A program made the translations under genes and the position numbers. A stretch of DNA of 44,040 bases from Lachnospiraceae bacterium (GTDB lineage Bacteria > Bacillota > Clostridia > Lachnospirales > Lachnospiraceae), in the NCBI GenBank assembly GCA_015056925.1, contig SVFJ01000021.1, forward strand, positions 1 to 44,040, written 5' to 3'. This document shows, in pieces, positions 26,779 through 35,208 of this stretch. Numbering within the stretch: the first letter of the stretch is position 1; each line of letters opens with the position of its first letter. The notes beneath the pieces were generated by a model. That model did no database searches and had not been told where the DNA came from. It was given only the letters and a program-made list of their open reading frames with translations.

Positions 26779-27423
26779 ATGAAACTTGGATATAGAATCG
26801 GCTTGTTTTTACTTTTGACATTGATTGCAATTGTATTGTTTCTTTTGTTATGGAAGCGGCAGGGAATGGACGGGCAATCGCAAATGGGGATACAGCCGGA
26901 AATGGAAAGTTTGGAAGAAATGCAGGAATTGCAACCTGAAAATATTGAAATCGGACCTTCGCAGGCGCAAAATTTCAATGAACTGACTACCTGTAACACA
27001 ATATGTGTTTATGAGAATCTGGATAGAAGCAATAATCAAATTACTTTGGTGGAGGAAAAGCTTCCGGGAAAGTATATTGATATGAATAGAGAAGAGTTGG
27101 AGGCAGCATTGGAAGAGGATAGTCGTGTTTTAACTTTGGAGGAGAGGGAGAAAGGTTTTTGTTCGCAAACACTTGTTGCCTTTTCCGGTGAAAAAGTAAA
27201 AATTGTAAGAGTATATGATACTTCTGTGGAGGAAACAGGCTTTTATTTAATGGCAATCGACCATTATGTTTGGGTGTATAAGATGGATAAAAGTACATTG
27301 TATTTTAAAACTGACTTGATGCTGGAGGAGCTTCCGAAAAAGCTGCAGGAAGAAATTGTAAATGGAAAATATATGGCAAGTGAAGAGGCAATATATAATT
27401 TTTTGGAATCCTATAGCAGTTAA
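26779..27423 (+). CDS. Membrane-anchored protein with BofC-like C-terminal domain
   Basis: 214 residues. One N-terminal transmembrane anchor (about 5-27), then an extracytoplasmic Met/Gln/Glu linker, then an alpha/beta domain with LPGKYIDMNREELEAALEED and the block DHYVWVYKMDKSTLYFKTDL, followed by LEELPKKLQEEIVNGKYMASEEA and the end FLESYSS. The pattern GYV-VY ... T-I/L ... LP--Q--I--G resembles the C-terminal domain of BofC, the SpoIVB regulator of sigma-K processing. This is a weak-signal resemblance. Start ATG 26779 follows AAGGAGA. Confidence 0.6.
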   Translation: MKLGYRIGLFLLLTLIAIVLFLLLWKRQGMDGQSQMGIQPEMESLEEMQELQPENIEIGPSQAQNFNELTTCNTICVYENLDRSNNQITLVEEKLPGKYIDMNREELEAALEEDSRVLTLEEREKGFCSQTLVAFSGEKVKIVRVYDTSVEETGFYLMAIDHYVWVYKMDKSTLYFKTDLMLEELPKKLQEEIVNGKYMASEEAIYNFLESYSS

Positions 27424-27453
27424 AGCTAAGGAATAGAATATGCGGATGAGTAT

Positions 27454-27482
27454 TTGTAAAGAAGACAAATCTATGCTAAGAT
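27454..27482 (+). promoter_or_regulatory. Promoter for the flavoprotein pair
   Basis: TTGTAA (27454-27459), 17 bases, TAAGAT (27477-27482), 36 bases before the ATG. Confidence 0.5.
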
Positions 27483-27517
27483 AAAGCGTACAAAATACGA
27501 AAGGAGTAACACGCAGT

Positions 27518-28816
27518 ATGAATAAGAAAAATGTAGTGATAATTGGCGGCGGAGCGGCAGGTATGATGGCTGCGATTACAGCGTCAAAAGAAGGTGCTGC
27601 GGTTACCATATTAGAGCATAAGGACAGGGTTGGTAAGAAGATTCTTATGACCGGTAACGGTAAATGTAATTTGACCAATATGAGCGATATCCAAGGTAAG
27701 TATTACGGAGAGGATATTGCGAAGATAGAGGCGTGTATTAAGAGTTTTGATGCGAAAGCGACCAGAAGCTTTTTCCAAGAAATTGGGTTATATACAAAGG
27801 AAAAGAGAGATGGAGGCGTGTATCCTGTGTCGGAGCAGGCTTCGAGTGTTTTGGACGTGCTTCGTTTAACCTGCGAGCATATGCAGATTCGTATGATTAC
27901 CAATGCGGATGTGACGGCGATTGTTCCGGCTAAGCAGGGAGGAATAGTGGAGTATTTTCTGCTTCCTGAGGTAGAAAAAGTCCAGGGAAAGAAAGGAAAA
28001 AAGGAAATTACTAAACCACAGGTACAACCTATAAGAAAGTCGATGGAATATGATGCATTAATTATAGCGACTGGTGGACAAGCTGCATCGGTTGCAGGGT
28101 CTGATGGCTCCGGATATGCATTGGCTAGGTCGTTGGGACATTCTTTGATAAAGCCTTTGCCGGCTTTGGTGCAGTTACGTTGCGAGGGAGATTATTTTAA
28201 GTCGGTATCAGGTGTTCGAGCACAGGCAAAGCTGTGCCTGTACATAGATGGAGTACAGTGCTTCGAAGAAGAAGGCGAGCTGCAGTTGACGGATTACGGT
28301 ATTTCAGGGATTCCTGTATTTCAATTCAGTCGTATAGCAGCAAGAGCTTTGCACGAGAAGAAGCGTTGTGAAGTAAGTATTGATTTTATGACATTTTTGT
28401 CAGAAGAGGCTTTGCAGGAACTTATTGAGGCAAAAGAAAGGTTTGCTTATAAGACACTGGAAGAGATGCTTTCCGGTCTTGTGAATAAGAAGATAGCGGC
28501 ATTGGTTTGCCGTTTTGGGAAGGTGTCGTTAGCGGATAAACTTGGAGATATTTCAAAGAAGGAATGGGAAAAGTGCCTTTGTTTGCTAAAGGAATTTAAG
28601 GTTGTAGTAAGTGCAACGAATCCATTTGAAAATGCGCAGGTTTGTTGCGGCGGTGTGCCTTTGTCAGAGGTTTCGGATGATATGGAATCTTTGTTGCAGG
28701 AGAATGTGTTTTTTGCAGGAGAGATTTTGGATTGTGACGGAATCTGTGGCGGTTATAATTTGCAATGGGCATGGAGCAGTGGAAGGTGTGCTGGACTTGG
28801 TGCTGCCAGAGAATAG
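27518..28816 (+). CDS. BaiN/YhiN-type flavoprotein oxidoreductase (HI0933 family)
   Basis: A 432-residue FAD protein. The N-terminal dinucleotide fold IIGGGAAGMMAAITA, then VGKKILMTGNGKCNLTN, and the C-terminal block CCGGVPLSEV ... FAGEILDCDGICGGYNLQWAWSSG are the HI0933/BaiN signature. In BaiN the family reduces bile-acid intermediates, but most members have no known substrate, so I avoid a symbol. RBS AAAGGAG precedes ATG 27518. A charged insertion near residue 155 (VQGKKGKKEITK) is longer than usual. It lies 18 bases upstream of another flavoprotein, so the two are likely expressed together. Confidence 0.88.
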   Translation: MNKKNVVIIGGGAAGMMAAITASKEGAAVTILEHKDRVGKKILMTGNGKCNLTNMSDIQGKYYGEDIAKIEACIKSFDAKATRSFFQEIGLYTKEKRDGGVYPVSEQASSVLDVLRLTCEHMQIRMITNADVTAIVPAKQGGIVEYFLLPEVEKVQGKKGKKEITKPQVQPIRKSMEYDALIIATGGQAASVAGSDGSGYALARSLGHSLIKPLPALVQLRCEGDYFKSVSGVRAQAKLCLYIDGVQCFEEEGELQLTDYGISGIPVFQFSRIAARALHEKKRCEVSIDFMTFLSEEALQELIEAKERFAYKTLEEMLSGLVNKKIAALVCRFGKVSLADKLGDISKKEWEKCLCLLKEFKVVVSATNPFENAQVCCGGVPLSEVSDDMESLLQENVFFAGEILDCDGICGGYNLQWAWSSGRCAGLGAARE

Positions 28817-28834
28817 AAAGGTAGATAACGATAC

Positions 28835-30481
28835 ATGATAGTGATTAATCAGTTAAAATCTGAACTGATATGGAATGGAAAAAAGAAAACGCTTGCAGAT
28901 ATGCTTGATGATACGAATACATTGAAGACAAAGGCGGCAAAGCTTTTGAAGGTTCCTGTTTCTGAGATAAAGGACTTGGAAATTCTAAAGCATTCGATTG
29001 ATGCAAGACGTAAACCTCAGATTTTCCAGGTATATTCTCTTGGAGTGAGTCTTAATACTCTTTCAGAAGAAAAGACAGTGAAGAAATGTAAAAATGCAAA
29101 TATTTTGATGAGTGACCTTGTTACATATGAGTTCCCGCAAAGCGGAAGTGAGACGCTGGAACATAGACCTGTTATAGTAGGCATGGGACCTGCAGGTTTG
29201 TTCTGCGGCTATATGTTGGCAAAGCATGGATATCAGCCGATTCTTTTAGAACGTGGATATGAGGTTGATAAAAGAACCGAGGATGTAGAGCGCTTTTGGA
29301 AGGAAGGCGTTTTAAATACAGAGTCTAATGTTCAGTTTGGCGAAGGTGGTGCCGGAACTTTTTCGGATGGCAAGCTGAATACATTGGTAAAGGATAAGTA
29401 CGGACGTAATAAAGAGGTACTACGGATTTTTGTTGAAATGGGAGCGCCTAAGGAGATTTTATTTGACGGAAAGCCCCATATCGGAACAGATGTGTTACGA
29501 ACAGTAGTTGCTAATATGCGTAAAGAAATTATCAAAAATGGCGGCGAGGTACGCTTTGGCAGTAAGGTTACCGGATTAGAGATTCGGGATGGAGTCATTT
29601 GTGGTATTGAAGTAAATGGAGAGTATCAATTGGAAGCAGAACAGGTTGTTTTGGCAATTGGACATAGTGCCAGAGATACTTTTACCTATCTGAATCAACT
29701 GGGTATTCCTATGGAAGCAAAGTCATTCGCAGTTGGTATGCGTGTTGAGCATCCTCAGAGTTTAATCAATGATAGGATGTACGGAAGTGAGCATGGAGCT
29801 GAGCTTCCGGCAGCACCGTATAAGGTAACGGCTAAGACGAGCAACGGCAGAGGTGTATATTCCTTCTGTATGTGTCCCGGTGGTTATGTGGTGAATGCCT
29901 CTAGTGAGGAAGGAAGACTTGCTGTAAACGGCATGAGTTATTCTGACCGAGCTAGTCACAATGCAAACAGTGCTATTATCGTTGCGGTGACACCTGAGGA
30001 TTATGGTTATGAGGGGGCTCTTGCGGGCATGGAGTTCCAAAGAAGGCTGGAAGAAAAAGCCTATGAGCTTGGAAAAGGAATGATTCCGACACAGTATTAT
30101 AAGGACTATGTGGCTGATGTTGACTCGATGAGTTTGGTTGACCAAAACAGTCCGTGTAGCAAAGGCGGTTATAAATGGACAAATTTAAGAGGCTTATTGC
30201 CTAATTCATGTGAAAGTGCATTTATAGAGGGGATGACTCATTTCGATAAAGTGATTCCCGGCTTTGCAGCAGACGATGCTATTCTTTCGGGGGTAGAAAG
30301 CAGAACCTCTTCACCGATTCGTATTCATAGAGATGAGTGTTTGCAAAGCCCTGCAGTAAGAGGCTTATATCCATGTGGAGAGGGTGCAGGTTATGCAGGA
30401 GGAATTACATCTGCTGCCATGGACGGAATGGTAGTGGCTGAACAGATTGCAAAACAGTCAAAACCTATCACAGAACACTAG
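28835..30481 (+). CDS. FAD-dependent dehydrogenase (COG2509-type)
   Basis: A 548-residue flavoprotein. The first ~90 residues are a small domain with a basic tract (DARRKPQIF); then VIVGMGPAGLFCGYMLAKHG (FAD fold), NVQFGEGGAGTFSDGKLNT and the C-terminal GEGAGYAGGITSAAMDG. This combination matches the uncharacterised COG2509 dehydrogenases common in Firmicutes. Cytosolic; substrate unknown. Start ATG 28835 has only a distant AAAGGT, so translation may depend on the upstream gene. It shares the flavoprotein operon with the gene before it. Confidence 0.87.
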   Translation: MIVINQLKSELIWNGKKKTLADMLDDTNTLKTKAAKLLKVPVSEIKDLEILKHSIDARRKPQIFQVYSLGVSLNTLSEEKTVKKCKNANILMSDLVTYEFPQSGSETLEHRPVIVGMGPAGLFCGYMLAKHGYQPILLERGYEVDKRTEDVERFWKEGVLNTESNVQFGEGGAGTFSDGKLNTLVKDKYGRNKEVLRIFVEMGAPKEILFDGKPHIGTDVLRTVVANMRKEIIKNGGEVRFGSKVTGLEIRDGVICGIEVNGEYQLEAEQVVLAIGHSARDTFTYLNQLGIPMEAKSFAVGMRVEHPQSLINDRMYGSEHGAELPAAPYKVTAKTSNGRGVYSFCMCPGGYVVNASSEEGRLAVNGMSYSDRASHNANSAIIVAVTPEDYGYEGALAGMEFQRRLEEKAYELGKGMIPTQYYKDYVADVDSMSLVDQNSPCSKGGYKWTNLRGLLPNSCESAFIEGMTHFDKVIPGFAADDAILSGVESRTSSPIRIHRDECLQSPAVRGLYPCGEGAGYAGGITSAAMDGMVVAEQIAKQSKPITEH

Positions 30482-30550
30482 ACAGTCCGCAGAAAATGCA
30501 TTACAATATGAAACGATGTATAAAATGAATAAATATACGGAGGCAGAACA

Positions 30551-31405
30551 GTGGGAGATTTACGTAAGAACCTCAAGCAAAAACAAAGAATCGTAGTAAA
30601 GATAGGTTCATCATCTTTACAGCACCCTGAGACGGGCGACCTTGATTATATAAAGATGGATATTCTGGTACGCGAATTATGTAATATTCGTAATCAGGGG
30701 AAGGATGTTATTTTGGTTACATCAGGCGCGGTTGCCTGTGGAAGAAGAGCTGTTGGACTAAAGAAGACTTCTAATATTTCGGAAAAGCAGGCATGTGCGG
30801 CGATTGGACAGGCAAGACTCATGTCTACTTATCAGAGAATTTTTTCAGAGTATAATCATCAGGCAGCACAGATTTTGATGACTAGAAATACAATTGTAGA
30901 TGAGGTGTCACGCCAGAATGCACAGAATACCTTCAGTCAATTGTTGGAGATGGGCGTTATTCCGGTTGTTAATGAGAATGATACGGTATCTACCTTTGAG
31001 TTAGAGCAGGTTATTGGTGATAATGATACACTTTCTGCAGTTGTTACGGCTTTGACCGGGGCAGACTTATTGATTCTTTTGTCAGATATAGATGGTTTGT
31101 ATACAGATGACCCTAGAAAGAATTCGCAGGCACAGTTTATTGAGCGTGTGGACAGTCTGACAGACGAACTGCTTCGCATGGGAAAGGGTACAACAGGAAG
31201 TGATTCCGGTACAGGAGGTATGGAGACTAAATTGACTGCTGCCAAGATTGCAACCTATTCAGGTGCAGATATGGTGATTGCAAATGGCAAGGATGTACGA
31301 GTAATCCATAGAATTATGGAAGGCAGAAATTACGGAACCATTTTTAAAGCAAATGTAAATGATGAGTTTGATTTGGCAGAATTTGTAGACCAGCTTCACA
31401 AATAG
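30551..31405 (+). CDS. proB: Glutamate 5-kinase, PUA-less form
   Basis: A 284-residue amino-acid kinase making gamma-glutamyl phosphate, step one of proline synthesis. KIGSSSLQ (phosphate loop), VTSGAVACGRR, PVVNENDTVS and LLILLSDIDGLYT are intact. Long ProB proteins carry a C-terminal PUA domain (~370 residues); here it is absent, a known short variant. GTG 30551 follows GGAGG with six-base spacing. proA lies two genes downstream, so proline synthesis is here, with a DUF896 gene and formyl-THF cyclo-ligase between. Confidence 0.94.
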   Translation: MGDLRKNLKQKQRIVVKIGSSSLQHPETGDLDYIKMDILVRELCNIRNQGKDVILVTSGAVACGRRAVGLKKTSNISEKQACAAIGQARLMSTYQRIFSEYNHQAAQILMTRNTIVDEVSRQNAQNTFSQLLEMGVIPVVNENDTVSTFELEQVIGDNDTLSAVVTALTGADLLILLSDIDGLYTDDPRKNSQAQFIERVDSLTDELLRMGKGTTGSDSGTGGMETKLTAAKIATYSGADMVIANGKDVRVIHRIMEGRNYGTIFKANVNDEFDLAEFVDQLHK

Positions 31406-31439
31406 TGGTTTATGATTTGGGTTTTTGGAGGACTTTAAA

Positions 31440-31667
31440 ATGACATTAGATGAACAAATCGCTAGAATTAATGAGTTATATCATAAGTCTCAGGCTGAGG
31501 GGCTGACAGAGGAAGAGAAAGCGGAACAGGCGCAGCTTAGAGCAGCTTATGTTGCAAATTTCAGAGCAAATTTGCGTGGGCAGCTTGATAGTATTACGAT
31601 TGTCAGACCTGATGGTACAAAGGAGAATCTTGGAGAGAAGTTTGGAGGCAAGAAGCCAACTTCATAA
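31440..31667 (+). CDS. DUF896 (YnzC-like) small protein
   Basis: A 75-residue helical protein with the DUF896 pattern ARINELYHKSQAEGLTEEEK, QLRAAYVANFRANLRGQLDS and I--PDGT. ATG 31440 is chosen because GGAGGA lies at 31426-31431; the frame is open 15 bases earlier. Members are small cytosolic proteins of unknown biochemical role, near SOS genes in Bacillus but not here. It lies between proB and the cyclo-ligase, and spacing suggests one transcript. Confidence 0.9.
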   Translation: MTLDEQIARINELYHKSQAEGLTEEEKAEQAQLRAAYVANFRANLRGQLDSITIVRPDGTKENLGEKFGGKKPTS

Positions 31668-31686
31668 GATGTTCGAGGTGTAAAGG

Positions 31687-32271
31687 ATGGAAGAGAAGAA
31701 GCAAATCAGAAAGAGGATGCTTGCGCTTCGCAATGCTATGACACATGATGATGTGGTAAGCAAAAGCGAGGCTATTGTGCAGAAGGTATTACAGACTAAT
31801 GAATATAAAGAGGCACAGAATATTCTGCTGTATGCAGATTACTGTCATGAAGTGATGACGCGTGCTTTATTCGAAGATGCACTGTTACATAAGAAAAAGG
31901 TCTATTTCCCGAAGTCAGACGGATTGACAAACACCATGGAGTTTTATCAGGTGGTTTCTGTAACACAGCTTTTTGAGGGATATAAGGGAATCAGGGAGCC
32001 AAAGGCTGACCCACAGAAGCGCTTTGTGTGGAGGCAGACAGAGGATACTCTGGTAATAATTCCGGGAGTGGCATTTGATACGAATGGATATCGTATTGGC
32101 TATGGAAAGGGATTTTATGACCGTTATTTGAGTGATAAACGTCCGATTACTACGATGGCACTTGCTTTTGCATGCCAGATTACAGAGGAAATGATTCCGA
32201 CAGATGCTTATGATATAAAGATGGATAAGATAGTGACAGAAGAGATTATTTATTCTTTTCTTAGAGTTTAA
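31687..32271 (+). CDS. 5-formyltetrahydrofolate cyclo-ligase
   Basis: A 194-residue ATP-dependent enzyme converting 5-formyl-THF to 5,10-methenyl-THF. It begins with the basic KKQIRKRMLALRNAM segment and has VIIPGVAFDTNGYRIGYGKG followed by FYDRYL, the diagnostic folate/ATP motif. ATG 31687 follows GAGGTG by six bases. Its stop codon shares one base with an in-frame upstream ATG of proA. Together with fhs at 5.4 kb it manages the formyl-folate pool. Confidence 0.93.
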   Translation: MEEKKQIRKRMLALRNAMTHDDVVSKSEAIVQKVLQTNEYKEAQNILLYADYCHEVMTRALFEDALLHKKKVYFPKSDGLTNTMEFYQVVSVTQLFEGYKGIREPKADPQKRFVWRQTEDTLVIIPGVAFDTNGYRIGYGKGFYDRYLSDKRPITTMALAFACQITEEMIPTDAYDIKMDKIVTEEIIYSFLRV

Positions 32272-32291
32272 TGAGGAAGAAGGATTTAACT

Positions 32292-33569
32292 ATGACAATA
32301 CAGGAAAAGGCAGCACAAATGAAGCTTGACAGTTCATTGATGGCTGGTACAACAATTGAAACAAGAAATGCCGCATTGGCAAAAATCGCAGAACGATTAT
32401 TGGAGAATCAGACTGCTATCTTTGAAGCAAATGCTAAGGATTTGGAAGAGGCTGAGAAGAATCAGATTGCACCTGCAGTCGTAAAAAGACTGAAGTTTAG
32501 CGAGCAGAAGCTTGCAGATTCCGTAAAGGGTATTCAGAATCTTTTGACTTTGGAAGACCCGCTTTTTAAGGAGCAGTTAAAGAGAGAATTGGATACCAAT
32601 CTTGTATTGGTAAGAGAAACCTGTCCGATTGGTGTTATCGGTGTTATTTTTGAGGCAAGACCTGATGCATTGATTCAGATTGCATCTCTTTGTATCAAGA
32701 GTGGTAACTGTGCTATTTTAAAGGGTGGTAGTGAGACAAAATATACGAACAAGGTGTTGTTTGATATTATTTACCAGGCAGCAACAGAGTGTGAACTTCC
32801 GGAAGGTTGCTTGTTCCAGGCAGAGCTTCGTGATGAAATTGCAGAACTTTTGAGTTGTCATGAGTCTGTGGATTTGTTGATTCCAAGAGGCTCTAATGCA
32901 TTTGTTCAGTATATTATGAATAACACAAAGATTCCTGTGCTTGGTCATGCTGATGGTATTTGTCATATTTACGTAGATAAGGATTTTGATGTGAATAAGG
33001 CAGTTCCGATTATTGTAGATGCAAAGACACAATACACAGCAGCTTGTAATTCTGTAGAGACATTATTAATTCATGAGGATGCAGTTGATGCGTTGATGCC
33101 GGTATTACAGAAGGTATTTGCAGAGAAAAATATCACACTTCGTGCAACAAAGGAGATTACTGACAAGTATTCTTGTGAAGCAGCGACAGACGAAGATTTT
33201 GATACAGAGTATCTTGATTTGATTGTATCTGCTAAAACAGTAAAGAATGTCGAAGAAGCAGTAAAGCATATTAATCGTCATGGCTCTCATCATACGGACT
33301 GTATCATAACGGAAAACGCAGATTCGGCTGCTTACTTTATGAGAATGGTAGATTCTGCAGGTGTATATCAGAATTGTTCCACCAGATTTGCAGACGGATT
33401 CCGTTACGGATTTGGTGCAGAGGTTGGTATCAGTACCAGCAAGATTCACGCAAGAGGTCCGGTTGGTTTAGAGGGACTGGTAACCTATAAATACAAGTTG
33501 TTTGGCGCCGGTCAGATTGTGGATGACTATGCGACGGGCAAAAGTGAATTCCATTTTAAAAATTTATAA
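32292..33569 (+). CDS. proA: Gamma-glutamyl phosphate reductase
   Basis: A 425-residue NADPH-dependent aldehyde-dehydrogenase-fold enzyme, step two of proline synthesis. VIGVIFEARPDALIQIASL and ILKGGSE are present, the catalytic Cys lies in TQYTAACNSVETLLIH, and RFADGFRYGFGAEVGISTSK is intact. Two in-frame ATGs occur: 32271 (overlapping the previous stop) and 32292. AAGGA at 32280-32284 is well placed for 32292 and the resulting length fits the family (~415-425), so I used it. The operon ends at the hairpin at 33570. Confidence 0.95.
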   Translation: MTIQEKAAQMKLDSSLMAGTTIETRNAALAKIAERLLENQTAIFEANAKDLEEAEKNQIAPAVVKRLKFSEQKLADSVKGIQNLLTLEDPLFKEQLKRELDTNLVLVRETCPIGVIGVIFEARPDALIQIASLCIKSGNCAILKGGSETKYTNKVLFDIIYQAATECELPEGCLFQAELRDEIAELLSCHESVDLLIPRGSNAFVQYIMNNTKIPVLGHADGICHIYVDKDFDVNKAVPIIVDAKTQYTAACNSVETLLIHEDAVDALMPVLQKVFAEKNITLRATKEITDKYSCEAATDEDFDTEYLDLIVSAKTVKNVEEAVKHINRHGSHHTDCIITENADSAAYFMRMVDSAGVYQNCSTRFADGFRYGFGAEVGISTSKIHARGPVGLEGLVTYKYKLFGAGQIVDDYATGKSEFHFKNL

Positions 33570-33615
33570 GATAAACAAAACGAGTCGCAATCGTGCGACT
33601 CGTTTTTGTTTATCT
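33570..33615. terminator. Bidirectional terminator between proA and the flavin reductase
   Basis: GATAAACAAAACGAGTCGCA and its near-perfect inverse (one-base bulge) around the loop ATCG; a T-run lies on the + side and an A-run (T-run of the minus transcript) on the other. It ends both convergent genes; its right arm reaches the last codons of the minus-strand gene. Confidence 0.9.
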
Positions 33616-34116
33616 TGCCATAACCTCAATAATCTCGGCAATATACATGGTATGCATATCACCGTCTGGATACCATTTCTCCTTAATCTCAGGTGTGAGG
33701 AAGGAATCTTCTGTAATTCTTGTTGCAGATAACTTGTTGCAGAGCAGTACCAGATTTCCTTCGTCGATATATGGAATACTGTGCTTGCTTGCAAGTGTAA
33801 GACCGGCTGCTGTCATCTTATCTTCGCTACGTCCTGAATGGGAACCACAGTAGCTTAGAGCCTTCTTATATTCTTCATCAAAAAAGGTTACAGAAAAGAA
33901 GTCGCCGTTATCAATGAACTCCTTGGTGTAACGGGAATCGCGAATAAAAATAAATGCAACGTTCTTTCCCCATATAACACCTAAGCCGCCCCAGCTCACG
34001 GTCATGGTATTTGCTTTCTCTTTGGTGCCTGCAGTGACGAGTGCCCAGTCTTTTCCGATTTTTTCAAACGGATTTATTTCTAACATATCGATTGTAATTG
34101 GTTGAAATGAATGCAT
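33610..34116 (-). CDS. Flavin reductase-like FMN-binding protein
   Basis: A 168-residue protein of the flavin-reductase/flavoredoxin barrel family. KIGKDWALVTAG and ANTMTVSWGGLGVIWGKNVA, then DSRYTKEFIDNGDFFSVTFF give the FMN-site pattern. Such proteins bind FMN and pass electrons; partner unknown. It is the only clear intact minus-strand gene, with AAAGGAG before its ATG and a promoter at 34150-34178. It converges on proA. Confidence 0.88.
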   Translation of the reverse strand: MHSFQPITIDMLEINPFEKIGKDWALVTAGTKEKANTMTVSWGGLGVIWGKNVAFIFIRDSRYTKEFIDNGDFFSVTFFDEEYKKALSYCGSHSGRSEDKMTAAGLTLASKHSIPYIDEGNLVLLCNKLSATRITEDSFLTPEIKEKWYPDGDMHTMYIAEIIEVMAR

Positions 34117-34149
34117 AGTATAAACTCCTTTTCTTTATATTGCCTTTTT

Positions 34150-34178
34150 ATTATAGTTCTTTTGAAAACTAAAGTCAC
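34150..34178 (-). promoter_or_regulatory. Promoter for the flavin reductase gene
   Basis: Minus-strand GTGACT (34173-34178), 17 bases, TATAAT (34150-34155). The -10 is consensus, the -35 weak. Confidence 0.45.
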
Positions 34179-34222
34179 GTAAATTTTGCATAAAAACTGA
34201 AATAAATATATTTTGTATTTCA

Positions 34223-34252
34223 TTGACACAATATTGTCGAAAATGGTATCAT
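34223..34252 (+). promoter_or_regulatory. Promoter with internal palindrome for the secreted protein
   Basis: Consensus TTGACA (34223-34228), 18 bases, TATCAT (34247-34252). The spacer starts with the perfect 10-bp palindrome ACAATATTGT, a possible repressor site. Confidence 0.6.
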
Positions 34253-34284
34253 TAAATAAGAATATAAATTACTAGAAATCAGTC

Positions 34285-34313
34285 GCAATTTAACTTGTTT
34301 AAATTGCTTTTTT
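34285..34313 (+). terminator. Attenuator-like terminator in the 5' leader
   Basis: GCAATTTAA, a five-base loop and TTAAATTGC followed by six T lie between the promoter and the ribosome site (GGAGGGG, 34319-34325), with no gene in between to terminate. It would cut the leader transcript unless refolded or bypassed. Confidence 0.65.
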
Positions 34314-34330
34314 CATTTGGAGGGGATGCT

Positions 34331-35077
34331 ATGAAGAAAATTTTATCATGTATGCTTATTATATGGATTTTGGGAGGAATGGTTCCGACTATAGAAGTGA
34401 AGGCGGCTTCAAATGTGATTGCTGTTGAGATGGAAATGTATTCTACTTCGGGAACACCTGTATATACAACGGATAATATTTTTACGGATGTTGCATTTTT
34501 ACTTGAAAGATTCACACTCGTAAAGGTTACCGGTATCACAACAAGCGGTTTTTATCGTGTAGATATAGGCGGTACTTATTATATTCCGGGAGCTTTTTTG
34601 ATTGCGCAGGTAAGTGCTCCAAAGACGGAAAAGGAAATTATGTTAGAGGCTCTTGAAGAACGAGCCGAGGCTTATGCAATGTTGTTAGAACAATCTCAAC
34701 AGAGTATTACAACGTATGGTCTGGTAGATGTAACCGGAGATGGATTGCCTGAACTGTTTTCCGGAAATGGAAGGGAAATCTACACTTGTTATGAGGGCAG
34801 ACCTGTGGTAATGTACTGCGGAATGTATCAGGATATCTTTTATAAATCACCAAAGGATAATGCATTAATTGGAAAATATTCATGGAATGGGCAGGACATC
34901 TGGGAAGTGTTCTATGTGGATATGAGTCTGCTTCCGTGGGGGCAGTTCAGATGCTTTTCCACATTAGCAGCACCTTACATTGATAAGGCAGTACAAATTA
35001 CCTATCCTTACACAAATGATGAGGCTACCAGAACCGGTATAAAGACGGTACTAAAAAATATGCTTGGTATTTCATAA
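34331..35077 (+). CDS. Secreted protein of unknown function
   Basis: 248 residues with a clear signal peptide (MKKILSCMLIIWILGGMVPTI to about 28, cleavage near KAAS). Residues ~30-90 resemble an SH3-like extracellular domain (YSTSGTPVYTTDN, then LVKVTG-TTSGFYRVDIGGTYYIPG). The C-terminal part has DVTGDGLPELFSGNG, a calcium-loop/FG-GAP-like motif, and repeated Tyr-rich strands. Start ATG 34331 has the GGAGGGG site; the frame is open upstream but that part lies in the attenuator. Terminator follows at 35083. Confidence 0.8.
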   Translation: MKKILSCMLIIWILGGMVPTIEVKAASNVIAVEMEMYSTSGTPVYTTDNIFTDVAFLLERFTLVKVTGITTSGFYRVDIGGTYYIPGAFLIAQVSAPKTEKEIMLEALEERAEAYAMLLEQSQQSITTYGLVDVTGDGLPELFSGNGREIYTCYEGRPVVMYCGMYQDIFYKSPKDNALIGKYSWNGQDIWEVFYVDMSLLPWGQFRCFSTLAAPYIDKAVQITYPYTNDEATRTGIKTVLKNMLGIS

Positions 35078-35082
35078 AATCA

Positions 35083-35120
35083 GGGAAGAGACAGAGTTAT
35101 ACGGTCTCTTCCTTATTTTT
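35083..35120 (+). terminator. Rho-independent terminator after the secreted protein
   Basis: GGAAGAGAC and GTCTCTTCC with an 11-base loop, then TTATTTTT. Confidence 0.85.
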
Positions 35121-35127
35121 CTGCATA

Positions 35128-35156
35128 TTGCAGTATTGCTTAAAATCATATATAAT
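35128..35156 (+). promoter_or_regulatory. Promoter for miaB
   Basis: TTGCAG (35128-35133), 17 bases, TATAAT (35151-35156), 52 bases before the GTG start. Confidence 0.6.
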
Positions 35157-35208
35157 AGTGGAGTTTACTGGATTTTATAAGCTAATGCTGGAAAGGTAAG
35201 GTTGTAAC

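Noticed and set aside
26848-27039. Minus-strand frame opposite the BofC-like gene
   Set aside because: Shadow frame without ribosome site or similarity.
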